A stretch of 64,000 bases of DNA from G963677325 sp963677325. GTDB lineage: Bacteria; Bacteroidota; Bacteroidia; Bacteroidales; Prolixibacteraceae. The translations under genes were made by a program, and so were the position numbers. This document shows, in pieces, positions 1 through 8,009 of the stretch. A model generated the notes under the pieces. It did not search any database. It saw only the letters and a list, made by a program, of their open reading frames with translations, and had not been told where the DNA came from. The stretch spans positions 62,001-126,000 of the forward strand of contig CAXXGM010000013.1 of the NCBI GenBank assembly GCA_963677325.2, written 5' to 3'. Numbering within the stretch: the stretch's first letter is position 1; every line of letters starts with the position of its first letter.

Positions 1-335
1 TGAGTAATTTCATAAGACCCGTCTTTTGAAAATACAATGGATATTACATCAAAACGAGTCTCCAGATCTACCGCATTCTGAATCAACCAGTCTTCTGCCG
101 CCTCCACGAGATATCTTATTTTTCTGTTACTGACAGCCTCCCACGGCTCTTCATACAGAAAACTTGTCCGGCTTTTCACTTCAACAATTACAATCTCGTT
201 TCCTTCTCTTGCGATAATATCAATCTCCCGGTGTTCATCAAACCAGTTGCAGGCGAGTATCTGATATCCTTTCTTTATCAAATATTCTTTAGCTATATCC
301 TCTCCTTTTTTCCCAAGGCTATCGGCTTTCAACAT
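1..335 (-). CDS. YraN/UPF0102 family protein (partial, 3' end outside window)
   Basis: The visible 111 residues start MLKADSLGKKGEDIAKEYL, the usual start of the YraN (UPF0102) family of small restriction-endonuclease-like proteins of unknown role. The conserved core is visible: REIDIIAREGNEIVIVEVKSR, containing the E-x-D...E-V-K pattern of the PD-(D/E)XK nuclease fold. The reading frame is still open at base 1, so the last few residues lie outside the window; family members have about 115-125 residues. The start codon is the ATG directly before LKADS, the only one that fits the family. Family membership is clear. No biochemical function is established, and nuclease activity would be inference from the fold. 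Confidence 0.9.
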   Translation of the reverse strand, partial: MLKADSLGKKGEDIAKEYLIKKGYQILACNWFDEHREIDIIAREGNEIVIVEVKSRTSFLYEEPWEAVSNRKIRYLVEAAEDWLIQNAVDLETRFDVISIVFSKDGSYEIT

Positions 336-363
336 CGGGGATTGTATTTCCTATTTCTAATTC

Positions 364-556
364 AATGTCGTTTAGTTAAGTAAAATTAGAACACCTCTTT
401 GTCTTTCTCCGTGATCTCCGAAAGAGGCAACGCCTCTTCTTTGTGTTCTTTTTAAACAATATTCATATTTTCTCTCTATGAATCTCTGTGTTCTCCGTGT
501 CTCCGTGGTAAATTTTTTCCTCTCTGTAACTATTAAATTCTTAACTAAACAACATT
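364..556. repeat. Non-coding element bounded by 17-bp inverted repeats
   Basis: The left arm AATGTCGTTTAGTTAAG (364-380) and the right arm CTTAACTAAACAACATT (540-556) are inverted copies with one mismatch. The interior carries repeated CTCCGTG-type words near 408-425 and 488-511, the same vocabulary as the hairpin at 47645-47728. No convincing reading frame is present. Together with the palindrome at 646-777 it fills the gap between the YraN gene and the LD-carboxypeptidase gene. A small non-autonomous element is the simplest reading, but no transposase or target duplication was identified. Confidence 0.55.
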
Positions 557-645
557 GATTTCTAATTCTTAATTTAATGTCTTTAATTAAGGTAATCAAG
601 GTTTATGTCTGAATGATCCAAACATCATTGAAATCCTTCTCATCC

Positions 646-777
646 ATTGCCGTCAGCTTCAGCTGACGGAGTAAATTATTGTTTTAGTATGGCTTAAGCC
701 ACATTTCTCTCTGCAAAAAATGTGGCTAAAGCCACCTATAATTCAAACATCTTCCGTCAGCTGAAGCTGACGGCAAT
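646..777. repeat. REPIN-like double palindrome
   Basis: Two 25-bp arms (646-670 and 753-777) are perfect reverse complements of each other. Each arm is also nearly self-palindromic around CCGTCAGC...GCTGACGG. Inside them a second inverted pair (691-706 and 718-733, GGCTTAAGCCACATTT, one mismatch) forms the top of the same stem. The whole unit could fold as one long hairpin or as separate small ones. This organisation matches repetitive extragenic palindrome doublets mobilised by RAYT-type transposases. No such transposase lies in this window. Confidence 0.75.
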
Positions 778-787
778 CGATATTAAT

Positions 788-1696
788 TCATATTGAACTC
801 AGTGTAACTTTTTGATCAGTGACATTCAACTTAACCCTTGCGCCCAACACAAGGGGCCAATTGGGAAATTCATGCCCTGCCGGGAAATTAAATAAGACCG
901 GATAGTGGTATTTTTCGGCAGCTTCACGAATGATCTCAGTGGCATTTTTTCCAAAAATCGCTTCTCCTTCTTTCATATCAGTAAAGTGACCAACAATCAA
1001 TCCTGAAATTTTCTCAAGGATTTTTCCCGTTTTTAGGTTCAACATCATCCTGTCAATGTGATAATGGTATTCTGCAATATCTTCAATAAAGAGAATTTTA
1101 CCCCTGGGTGAAATATCCCAGGATGTTCCTCTAAGACTTTGAATAAGCGATAGATTACCTCCTGTCAAAACACCTTCGGCTGTACCGTTTTTATTTAAAG
1201 GTGAAGGCTCAATGGAATAATCCATGTGTGGTTTGGATAAAAGCTCAAGAGTCTTAAGAAAACTATCAGTTTCCTCTCCATTACATTCAAAAAATGCAGG
1301 CATCACCCCATGCATAGAAGCTATTTCATGCTTTGTGAGAAAAGAATGGAATACGGTTATGTCACTAAATCCAATCAGCCATTTAGGATTCTTAAAAAAT
1401 GCCGACCAATTCAGCAGGGAGAGTATCCTTAAAGACCCGTATCCTCCGCGCGCAAACCAAATGGCTTTAATATTTTTATTACTGATTGCTTTTTGCATGT
1501 CGGAAGCTCTTCCCTCGTCTTTACCTGCGAATGGTCCGTCCTCATCGAAGACATGCTCTCCGGTTTCTACGATAAATCCATGCCGGCGAAGCAGTTCTGA
1601 GCCTCTTTCAACAAGATGAGGGAGAATTTTCCCTGCCGGTGCAACAATGCAAATTCTATCTCCTTTTTTTAAAGGCGGAGGAATCTTCATATGCAA
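788..1696 (-). CDS. LD-carboxypeptidase (peptidase family S66)
   Basis: A 302-residue cytoplasmic serine peptidase of the S66 family, which trims the terminal D-alanine from tetrapeptides during murein recycling; MccF immunity proteins belong to the same family. The ARGGYG motif lies at about residues 82-87. The putative nucleophile is Ser111 in GFSD, followed by Glu205 in FIEDIAEY and His275 in PAGHEFP, giving the S66 Ser-Glu-His triad. Length is normal and there is no signal peptide. Two closely spaced starts are possible (MHMK), differing by two codons. It is a single gene flanked by repeat-filled gaps. Murein recycling is more likely than microcin resistance because no microcin genes are near, but this is inference. 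Confidence 0.93.
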   Translation of the reverse strand: MHMKIPPPLKKGDRICIVAPAGKILPHLVERGSELLRRHGFIVETGEHVFDEDGPFAGKDEGRASDMQKAISNKNIKAIWFARGGYGSLRILSLLNWSAFFKNPKWLIGFSDITVFHSFLTKHEIASMHGVMPAFFECNGEETDSFLKTLELLSKPHMDYSIEPSPLNKNGTAEGVLTGGNLSLIQSLRGTSWDISPRGKILFIEDIAEYHYHIDRMMLNLKTGKILEKISGLIVGHFTDMKEGEAIFGKNATEIIREAAEKYHYPVLFNFPAGHEFPNWPLVLGARVKLNVTDQKVTLSSI

Positions 1697-1868
1697 ATAT
1701 TTTTGTCCATACTCATACGATCATCTTCAGTTATTAATCGACACAATTTCCGAACCCGGCCTCAATTTATACTATTTACAGGTAAAATCGTCAGGTCCCG
1801 GCAACCAATGCCTGCACCTGATATTTAATACCTCTGCCCCTTGCGAACAAACACAACTCTAATTCCTT

Positions 1869-2058
1869 GCGGAACTTTGTGTCCACCTTTGATAAACTTT
1901 TTAAACTATTTTTCAAGTCACAGAATTCTTCGCGGAACTTTGTGTCCAACTTTGAGAAACTTTTTAAACTATTTTTCAAGTCACAGAATTCTTCGCGGAA
2001 CTTTGTGTCCAACTTTGAGAAACTTTGTGAGCTGTTTTTCGGGTTACAAAGTCGCGCT
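1869..2058. repeat. Tandem repeat, 63-bp unit, three copies
   Basis: Units start at 1869, 1932 and 1995. The first two differ at only two positions; the third matches for about 36 bp and then diverges. Because 63 is a multiple of three, any frame that is open once stays open, which creates false reading frames on both strands. The unit is rich in ACTTT words (ACTTTGTGTCC, ACTTTGAGAA), also seen in the array at 29884-29943. No protein is supported. Confidence 0.85.
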
Positions 2059-2110
2059 AAGTCATTCTCAAAGTAACACAATGACACTGTCCATAACTTA
2101 ACGACCTTAA

Positions 2111-2152
2111 TTCTTAATTCTTAATTCTTAATTCTTAATTCTTAATTCTTAA
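2111..2152. repeat. Heptanucleotide tandem repeat (TTCTTAA)6
   Basis: Six exact copies of TTCTTAA, preceded by a partial copy, lie in the gap upstream of the purN 3' end. Other heptamer runs occur at 24877-24904 and 26941-27007. Confidence 0.9.
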
Positions 2153-2182
2153 TTGAATAATTATTCACATTTATCAGGGTCA

Positions 2183-2237
2183 ATGATTGCTCTGTATTTG
2201 CTCCGTATTTGCTCCGTACCAGGTCCGGTATTGAAAA
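2183..2237. repeat. 11-bp period word array
   Basis: GTATTTGCTCC occurs at 2194-2204 and again at 2205-2215. It is followed by GTACCAGGTCC and preceded by a degenerate copy, giving about four units at an 11-bp spacing. The style matches the arrays at 9971-10070, 22459-22513 and 60049-60125, but the word is different. Confidence 0.6.
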
Positions 2238-2289
2238 TGCACAAAAACAGATCCCAATTGCATATTTATACACACAGTTTGCATAAATA

Positions 2290-2859
2290 TTACTTATTTC
2301 CTTTTAGCATAAAATCTTCAATCGCTTTAGGAAAATACTCATACTCCAGATCATGGATTCGGGCAGCAAGAGTCTCAGGTGTATCATCCGGTAAGACAAG
2401 GCATCTTTTTTGCAGCAAAGTTTCTCCCGAATCATAAATCTCGTTCACCAGGTGAATCGTGATTCCGGATTCTTTTTCTTTATTTTCGATGACCGATCGA
2501 TGTACAAAACTCCCGTACATACCCTTGCCCCCATAGGATGGCAAAAGAGCCGGATGGATATTTATAATCTTGAATTTTCTGATCAGATGAGGAGGTACCA
2601 GCCACAAAAATCCAGCCAGGACAATTAGCTCAATTCCTCGAACCTCTAATTCCTTTGCCAACTTTTCCTCGTCCTGGAGTTGTTCCCTGGTAAAATAAAT
2701 AGCTTCTACACCAAGATTTTTTGACCGTTCCAGGGCAAAGGCATTCTTTCGGTTTGACCAAACTGAATCAATCCGAATGGTAGGATGATTAAGAAAATAA
2801 CGTATAATATTTTCAGCATTGGATCCCGATCCTGATGCAAAAATTGCTATATTTCTCAT
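2290..2859 (-). CDS. purN: Phosphoribosylglycinamide formyltransferase
   Basis: A GAR transformylase of 189 residues that transfers a formyl group from 10-formyl-tetrahydrofolate to GAR in purine synthesis. The nucleotide-binding N-terminus FASGSGSNAENI is present. The catalytic residues appear as Asn100 and His102 in NIHPALLPSY and Asp143 in EIYDSGETLLQ. Length is typical for bacterial PurN. It is transcribed away from acpP with a roughly 200-bp shared upstream region, and purF lies elsewhere in the window (27012-28913), so purine genes are scattered here. The start is the ATG directly before RNIAIFASGSGSN, as in the family. Confidence 0.96.
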   Translation of the reverse strand: MRNIAIFASGSGSNAENIIRYFLNHPTIRIDSVWSNRKNAFALERSKNLGVEAIYFTREQLQDEEKLAKELEVRGIELIVLAGFLWLVPPHLIRKFKIINIHPALLPSYGGKGMYGSFVHRSVIENKEKESGITIHLVNEIYDSGETLLQKRCLVLPDDTPETLAARIHDLEYEYFPKAIEDFMLKGNK

Positions 2860-2992
2860 AGATAATTGTTTACATAGTTTTAAAATTCGAACATTTGAAC
2901 AATAGAGTCAAATAAAAATTTAAAAGCCTAATTTTCATCTCCAAATCGGCACATTCTTGCTTAAATATTTGGAAGATAATTTTCTTTCTTCG

Positions 2993-3000
2993 TTTCTTTG
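2993..3000 (+). promoter_or_regulatory. Putative -7 box for acpP
   Basis: TTTCTTTG, one base off the Bacteroidota TAnnTTTG consensus, with TTTG at 2968-2971 about 21 bp upstream as a candidate -33 element. It sits 64 bp before the acpP start. Confidence 0.45.
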
Positions 3001-3063
3001 CACCGCTGATAGAAAAATCAGGGAGTAAAATTAGCAATAGTAATAACATTAAACTTAAAAATT

Positions 3064-3300
3064 ATGTCTGACATTTCAGCTAAAGTTAAAGCCATCATTG
3101 TTGACAAACTTGGTGTTGACGAAAGTGAAGTAACTAACGAAGCCTCTTTTACCAACGATCTTGGCGCAGATTCTCTTGACACAGTAGAACTTATTATGGA
3201 ATTCGAAAAAGAATTCAACATTGCCATTCCCGATGATCAAGCTGAAAAAATCGGAACTGTAGGTGATGCTATTAACTACATCCAGGAAAACGCAAAGTAA
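3064..3300 (+). CDS. acpP: Acyl carrier protein
   Basis: An acidic 78-residue acyl carrier protein. Ser37 in the GADSLDTVEL motif is the 4'-phosphopantetheine attachment site. The surrounding helix II sequence (DSLDTVELIMEFEKEF) is that of a fatty-acid synthesis ACP, not a secondary-metabolite carrier. It is the first gene of an operon with fabF (46 bp downstream) and rnc. This order is common in Bacteroidota and ensures that carrier and condensing enzyme are made together. A candidate promoter lies upstream. Confidence 0.98.
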   Translation: MSDISAKVKAIIVDKLGVDESEVTNEASFTNDLGADSLDTVELIMEFEKEFNIAIPDDQAEKIGTVGDAINYIQENAK

Positions 3301-3346
3301 TTAAATCTTTCAATTTATTAAGTCATTAAGGCCTTTAAAGCTTGCT

Positions 3347-4597
3347 ATGGAATTAAAACGAGTAGTTGTAACCGGTTTGGGCACGATTAACCCGCTAGGT
3401 AAAAATGTAGATGAATTTTGGAAAAACATGTGCAATGGGGTAAGTGGTGCAGGTCCTATTACTCGTTTTGATGCTTCAAGATTCAAAACACAGTTTGCCT
3501 GCGAGGTGAAGAATTTCGATCCAAACGAATACCTTGACCGAAAAGAAGTACATAAACATGATATGTATGCCCAGTTTGCCTACATTGCTGCTGAGCAGGC
3601 CATTCAGAATTCCGGATTAAATCTTGATAAAATCAATAAGGATGAGGTGGGTGTGATCTGGGGTGCTGGTATCGGTGGTCTCAATACTTTCTTACAGGTA
3701 GTAACTGAATACAACCAAATGCCTGAAAATCCAAGGTTCTCCCCATTCTTCATTCCTAAGATGATTGCCAATATGGCAAGCGGAAACATAGCTTTGAAGT
3801 ACGGATTCCGTGGACCCACAATTACCACCGTAACAGCTTGTGCATCGGCTACCCATGCCATGATCGACGCTGCTACCTACATCAGGCTTGGAAAAGCCAA
3901 CATCTTTGTGGCCGGGGGTTCTGAATCCGCAATCAATGAGGCAGGAGTTGGCGGTTTTAACGCGATGCGTGCCTTGTCTACCCGTAATAACGATCCTCTC
4001 ACCGCTTCCAGACCTTTCGATATTGGACGTGATGGTTTTGTTATGGGTGAAGGTTCAGGCGCTTTGGTGCTGGAAGAATATGAACACGCTGTTAACCGTG
4101 GCGCTACCATCTATGCCGAATTAATTGGCGTAGGTATGTCCACGGATGCTTATCACATGACTGCCCCGGATCCGGAAGGAGGCGGAGCGCTTCTTGTTAT
4201 GAACAGGGCTCTCAAAGATGCGGGTATTAATCCTTCTGATATTGATTACATCAATGTTCATGGAACCTCTACCGGACTGGGTGACCTTGCTGAAACAAAA
4301 GCAATCGGCAAAGTTTTCGGCGATCATGTCTATAATCTCAGCATCAGTGCCACCAAATCAATGACAGGCCACCTGCTTGGCGCTGCTGGCGCTGTTGAAG
4401 CGATCGCCTGCATTCTGGCTATGAAAGAGGGAATTATCCCCCCGACTATTAATCATTTTGAACTGGATCCGGAACTCGACCCCAAAATCGACTTTACTTT
4501 TGATAAAGCAAAAAAACGTGAAATTAATTATGCGCTTAGCAACACGTTTGGATTTGGTGGTCACAACGGAACAGTGATATTTAAAAAATTGTCATAG
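3347..4597 (+). CDS. fabF: 3-oxoacyl-ACP synthase II
   Basis: Beta-ketoacyl-ACP synthase II of 416 residues, which elongates acyl chains by condensing them with malonyl-ACP. The Cys-His-His catalytic set is visible: Cys165 in TVTACASATHA, His305 in INVHGTSTGLGD and His342 in SMTGHLLGAAGA. Length is normal for FabF. It lies between acpP and rnc, with only four bases separating its stop from the proposed rnc start, so co-transcription is nearly certain. Conservation around Cys165 argues against a chain-length-factor paralogue, which would lack the cysteine. Confidence 0.97.
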   Translation: MELKRVVVTGLGTINPLGKNVDEFWKNMCNGVSGAGPITRFDASRFKTQFACEVKNFDPNEYLDRKEVHKHDMYAQFAYIAAEQAIQNSGLNLDKINKDEVGVIWGAGIGGLNTFLQVVTEYNQMPENPRFSPFFIPKMIANMASGNIALKYGFRGPTITTVTACASATHAMIDAATYIRLGKANIFVAGGSESAINEAGVGGFNAMRALSTRNNDPLTASRPFDIGRDGFVMGEGSGALVLEEYEHAVNRGATIYAELIGVGMSTDAYHMTAPDPEGGGALLVMNRALKDAGINPSDIDYINVHGTSTGLGDLAETKAIGKVFGDHVYNLSISATKSMTGHLLGAAGAVEAIACILAMKEGIIPPTINHFELDPELDPKIDFTFDKAKKREINYALSNTFGFGGHNGTVIFKKLS

Positions 4598-4601
4598 TTA
4601 A

Positions 4602-5336
4602 GTGCTAAGAAATTTGATGTATCGAATAAAACTCTTTTCTTCTCCAAGAAAAGAGTTTTATTCATTTATCAAGGATATCACAGGATTCAGTCCTCTCAAA
4701 CTGAAACTCTATGACATTGCCTTCATTCATAAATCGGCCACATCGGTCGATTATCTGGGCAATCCCGTTAATAATGAAAGACTTGAATACCTCGGAGATG
4801 CCGTCCTTGGAGCAATTGTGGCAGATTTCCTCTACAATCGTTTCCCATCAAAAGATGAGGGCTTCCTTACTCAGCTTCGTTCCAGAATTGTAAATCGAAG
4901 TTTTCTTACCAGCCTTACTTTTCAATTAGGACTTAATCGTTTTGTTACTTCCAATACCAGTTCCATTAATGAGAACAGCCATATTTATGGCGATGTTTTT
5001 GAAGCTTTTATTGGGGCAGTTTATCTGGATAAGGGTTACAAAGCCACAAAATCTTTTATTGTAAAAAAAATTCTCTTCCAATATGTTGATATTAATGAAC
5101 TGGAAAAAAGCGATACCAATTACAAAAGTCAACTGATTGAATGGGGACAGAAAAATAAAAAAACAGTAGAATTCAATACCAGTACAAACCCTGCTCAGGG
5201 GTCCAATAAACCTCCCTTTATTACCGAAGTGAACATTGATGGGGAAAAGATTGGCCATGGAGAAGGTTACTCCAAAAAAGAAGCACAGCAAAAAGCAGCT
5301 CAAACAGCATTCGCCAAAGTGTGTAAATCACTTTGA
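4602..5336 (+). CDS. rnc: Ribonuclease III
   Basis: Double-strand-specific endoribonuclease of 244 residues for rRNA and mRNA processing. The RNase III signature NERLEYLGDAVLG supplies Glu62 and Asp66, and GDVFEAFIGAVYLDKGY supplies Asp131 and Glu134 for metal binding. The last 70 or so residues form a double-stranded RNA-binding domain (ending in KKEAQQKAAQTAF). The chosen start is GTG four bases after the fabF stop; an in-frame ATG at 4617 would remove five residues. The tight spacing to fabF supports translational coupling in the acpP-fabF-rnc operon. Confidence 0.95.
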   Translation: MLRNLMYRIKLFSSPRKEFYSFIKDITGFSPLKLKLYDIAFIHKSATSVDYLGNPVNNERLEYLGDAVLGAIVADFLYNRFPSKDEGFLTQLRSRIVNRSFLTSLTFQLGLNRFVTSNTSSINENSHIYGDVFEAFIGAVYLDKGYKATKSFIVKKILFQYVDINELEKSDTNYKSQLIEWGQKNKKTVEFNTSTNPAQGSNKPPFITEVNIDGEKIGHGEGYSKKEAQQKAAQTAFAKVCKSL

Positions 5337-5525
5337 TCCCTGAATAGCTTCCTGCTTTTCACCTGGGAAATGGCTAACAATATTTATTATATTTCCCTTT
5401 TCTGCAAAGCATTTCTCTTATTCCCTGCCACATATACTTTTGTTCACGCTCCTTATTCACTTTTTTTAAGTTTTCTATTCTGTTAAATATAGTTAAGAAC
5501 CAGAATCCAGATTCATAAATACATT

Positions 5526-5533
5526 TATCTTTG
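5526..5533 (+). promoter_or_regulatory. Putative -7 box for the two-component operon
   Basis: TATCTTTG, a perfect match to TAnnTTTG, ends only six bases before the kinase ATG. Transcription from it would give a leaderless or nearly leaderless message. No clear -33 TTG is seen at the right spacing. Confidence 0.5.
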
Positions 5534-5538
5534 TCGCC

Positions 5539-7080
5539 ATGAGTAGGAAAATGATTTATACACTTAGTCTGGTTATGGCAGTGGCAACAGCAGCGATGAT
5601 CTGGGTCCAGATGATGACGATCAATCGTATGGCCGACCTCCAGAATAAGAATTTCGATATACTCATCAACCGGACTCTTGCCGAGGTGATCGATTTCATC
5701 GACCAGGCTGAAGTGGAGCAGTTCGAACAGTTAGACGCCCTTCAAGATGATTATGAATATACAACTGATTTTGATCTTTTCCCTAACTCAGATCCTGCCA
5801 TTTCATTAAACCGGCTTGGCGAAAAAGGAGAAATCACAATAGTTCCTCATGTTTCTGACAGAAGAATCCGAAACGACAAACCTGAATACACGGTTCGCTC
5901 ATCCTCTTCCCGGGTTCAAAGCATGCAGAGTTTTTATGACAAAAAAACAAACGAAAATGCCCGCCGTTTGAGATTCTTGCGCTATTTCCAGGAAAGATCT
6001 GAACTTCCTGTTTCGCTCCGTATTCCTGACGGATTTCTTGAGGATTTAATAGACACCCTGCTCAAACAAAAAAATATTAATCTTGAATACCGATTTGCCG
6101 TTCAGACAGAAATAGACGGGAAAAATGTCTACATCATGAATAACGGCGATTTTCGCCCGCCCAAAAATGTACAACCATATAAAAAGCTGCTTTTCCCTGA
6201 TGAACAACAGCTTAAACCTAATTTCTTGTGCATTTATTTTCCAAAACAAAAAAGTGACCTCTTCAAGTCAACTTCTTTCCTCATTTTTCCATCTGTATTA
6301 TTGACATTTATAATTATTGTTATATTTATTGTGACCTTGCAGATTATTCTTCGTCAGAAAAAATTATCACAGATTAAAAATGACTTCATAAATAATATGA
6401 CTCACGAATTAAAGACACCGATTTCGACCATTTCCTTGGCTTCACAGATGCTCCGCGATGCCTCTTTCAGCCATACTTCCAAAAGTGTTGATCATATTTC
6501 TTCCGTCATATTCGACGAAAGCAAGAGATTGACCAATCAGGTCGAAAAAGTTTTGCAAATGGCTGTCTTCAATGAAGGAAAACTAAAACTGAAATTTATT
6601 GAAATCAACTTAAATAAATTACTTGAAAATATCGTGGCTAATTTTGAGATCAGGCTCTCTACGGAAAACGGTAATTTAATTAAAGAATTATTTGCGGAAA
6701 ATCCGTATATTAATGGCGATGAAGTGCACATCACCAATGTCATTTTTAATCTGTTGGATAACGCGATGAAATACAGCAAGGGACAACCACAAATTGAACT
6801 TTTAACAGAGAACAAAAATGGCTGTGTGGTTGTTCATGTAAAGGATTATGGTATAGGTATCCCAAAAGAACATCAGAGTCAAATTTTTGAAAGATTTTAT
6901 CGCGTCCCTACGGGTAACCTCCATAATGTGAAGGGTTTTGGACTTGGCTTATCCTATGTGAAGCGTATTGTAGAGGTGCATAACGGGAAAATAAAATTGG
7001 AAAGTACTGTTGGGAAAGGTACAAGATTCAGACTTTTTTTCCCTTCAATAAATATACAGGACTATGGAAAAGAAAATTAG
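5539..7080 (+). CDS. Membrane sensor histidine kinase
   Basis: A 513-residue sensor kinase. One transmembrane helix lies at about residues 6-26, then a periplasmic sensor region of about 215 residues with no recognised domain, a second helix at about 245-272, and the transmitter. The phosphoacceptor is His289 in FINNMTHELKTPIS. The ATPase domain shows NLLDNAMKYS (N box), KDYGIGIP (G1) and GFGLGLSYVK (G2). No HAMP domain is evident. The gene overlaps the response regulator by 17 bp, so the two are a translationally coupled pair. Size, order and partner type resemble RprX of Bacteroides, but orthology is not shown from sequence alone. The signal sensed is unknown. Confidence 0.93.
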   Translation: MSRKMIYTLSLVMAVATAAMIWVQMMTINRMADLQNKNFDILINRTLAEVIDFIDQAEVEQFEQLDALQDDYEYTTDFDLFPNSDPAISLNRLGEKGEITIVPHVSDRRIRNDKPEYTVRSSSSRVQSMQSFYDKKTNENARRLRFLRYFQERSELPVSLRIPDGFLEDLIDTLLKQKNINLEYRFAVQTEIDGKNVYIMNNGDFRPPKNVQPYKKLLFPDEQQLKPNFLCIYFPKQKSDLFKSTSFLIFPSVLLTFIIIVIFIVTLQIILRQKKLSQIKNDFINNMTHELKTPISTISLASQMLRDASFSHTSKSVDHISSVIFDESKRLTNQVEKVLQMAVFNEGKLKLKFIEINLNKLLENIVANFEIRLSTENGNLIKELFAENPYINGDEVHITNVIFNLLDNAMKYSKGQPQIELLTENKNGCVVVHVKDYGIGIPKEHQSQIFERFYRVPTGNLHNVKGFGLGLSYVKRIVEVHNGKIKLESTVGKGTRFRLFFPSINIQDYGKEN

Positions 7081-7750
7081 AGTTATTCTCGCTGAAGATG
7101 ACGAAAACCTTGGACTTCTGCTCAGGGAATATTTAATTGCCAAAAATTACGAAACTGATTTGTACACAGACGGCGATGCGGCCTACAAGGGTTTCAGAAA
7201 AAATCAATACGATCTGTGTATTTTTGATGTGATGATGCCTAAAAAAGATGGCTTCACCTTAGCAATGGATGTCCGCATGTTGAATACTGATATTCCCATT
7301 ATTTTTCTTACAGCTAAAAGTATGAAGGATGATGTAATCGAAGGATTTAAAATCGGTGCCGATGACTACATGACCAAACCTTTCAGCATGGAAGAACTTC
7401 TCTTCCGTATTGAAGCAATTCTCAGAAGAACAGTTGGAGAAGGAGATTCATCACAGATGGTGTTCAAACTCGGCAAACTCACCTTCGATTCTCGTAAACA
7501 AACCCTTTCCAATGGAACTCATCAGACAAAACTGACTACTAAAGAATCCGAATTGCTCAGATTGCTTTGCGTCAACGCGAACAAAGTTCTTGAACGGAAT
7601 TTCGCACTCAAAACCATTTGGGTCGATGACAACTATTTCAATGCCCGCAGCATGGACGTCTACATTACAAAATTACGTAAACATCTAAAAGAAGAAGAAG
7701 GCATCGAAATCATTAATGTACACGGGAAAGGATACAAACTGATCATGTAA
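7064..7750 (+). CDS. OmpR/PhoB-type response regulator
   Basis: A 228-residue response regulator. The receiver domain (about 1-120) has acidic residues Glu11 and Asp12, the phosphorylated Asp55 in FDVMMPKKDG, Thr83 in FLTAK and Lys105 in MTKPFS. The C-terminal winged-helix DNA-binding domain (about 130-225) includes TKESELLRLLCVN and SMDVYITKLRKHL. It begins inside the kinase gene, so expression is coupled. By arrangement it resembles RprY of Bacteroides. A perfect 12-bp inverted repeat follows the stop and may end the operon. Confidence 0.94.
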   Translation: MEKKIRVILAEDDENLGLLLREYLIAKNYETDLYTDGDAAYKGFRKNQYDLCIFDVMMPKKDGFTLAMDVRMLNTDIPIIFLTAKSMKDDVIEGFKIGADDYMTKPFSMEELLFRIEAILRRTVGEGDSSQMVFKLGKLTFDSRKQTLSNGTHQTKLTTKESELLRLLCVNANKVLERNFALKTIWVDDNYFNARSMDVYITKLRKHLKEEEGIEIINVHGKGYKLIM

Positions 7751-7764
7751 TTTCTCCGAAAAGT

Positions 7765-7798
7765 CTGATGTGCTGATTGGCAGATGTCAGCACATCAG
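7765..7798. repeat. Perfect 12-bp inverted repeat after the response regulator
   Basis: CTGATGTGCTGA (7765-7776) and TCAGCACATCAG (7787-7798) are exact reverse complements around a 10-base loop. No T-run follows, so a classical intrinsic terminator is not certain. Confidence 0.55.
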
Positions 7799-7826
7799 TA
7801 CATCAACAAAGCCAATCCGCAGATCA

Positions 7827-8009
7827 TCATAACATAATCTCTTCTCCCCGTTTCTGGAAAATGAAATAGAACCCCTTTCCCATTAAACCCTTCGCCCACC
7901 CAACTGGTGTTCCAATCGTTTTTTCGAAAAACCTGGAGTCCGCAAAAGCAATGCCTGTACGTGTTCCTCTTTCTTTGCCCACAAAGGGGAGTAAAGCGTA
8001 ATTTTCTAA
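7827..8009 (-). pseudogene. Coding-like remnant in frame after the DUF72 stop
   Basis: Directly after the DUF72 stop codon, 60 more codons stay open in the same frame. They read like protein (FVGKERGTRTGIAFADSR and, further on, VGWAKGLMGKGFYFIFQKRG). There is no credible own start. The TGIAFADS segment faintly recalls the catalytic region of IS982-type transposases, a similarity judged by eye only. The options are a decayed transposase end, a truncated gene whose 5' part was replaced, or a former C-terminal extension of DUF72 cut off by a stop. Family assignment is uncertain. Confidence 0.35.

Noticed and set aside
372..599. A 75-codon frame left of the REPIN
   Set aside because: It lies inside the inverted-end element and is low-complexity and basic without homologous motifs.
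1791..2101. Open frames on both strands across the 63-bp tandem repeat
   Set aside because: Same effect of a period divisible by three; no start context, no family likeness.
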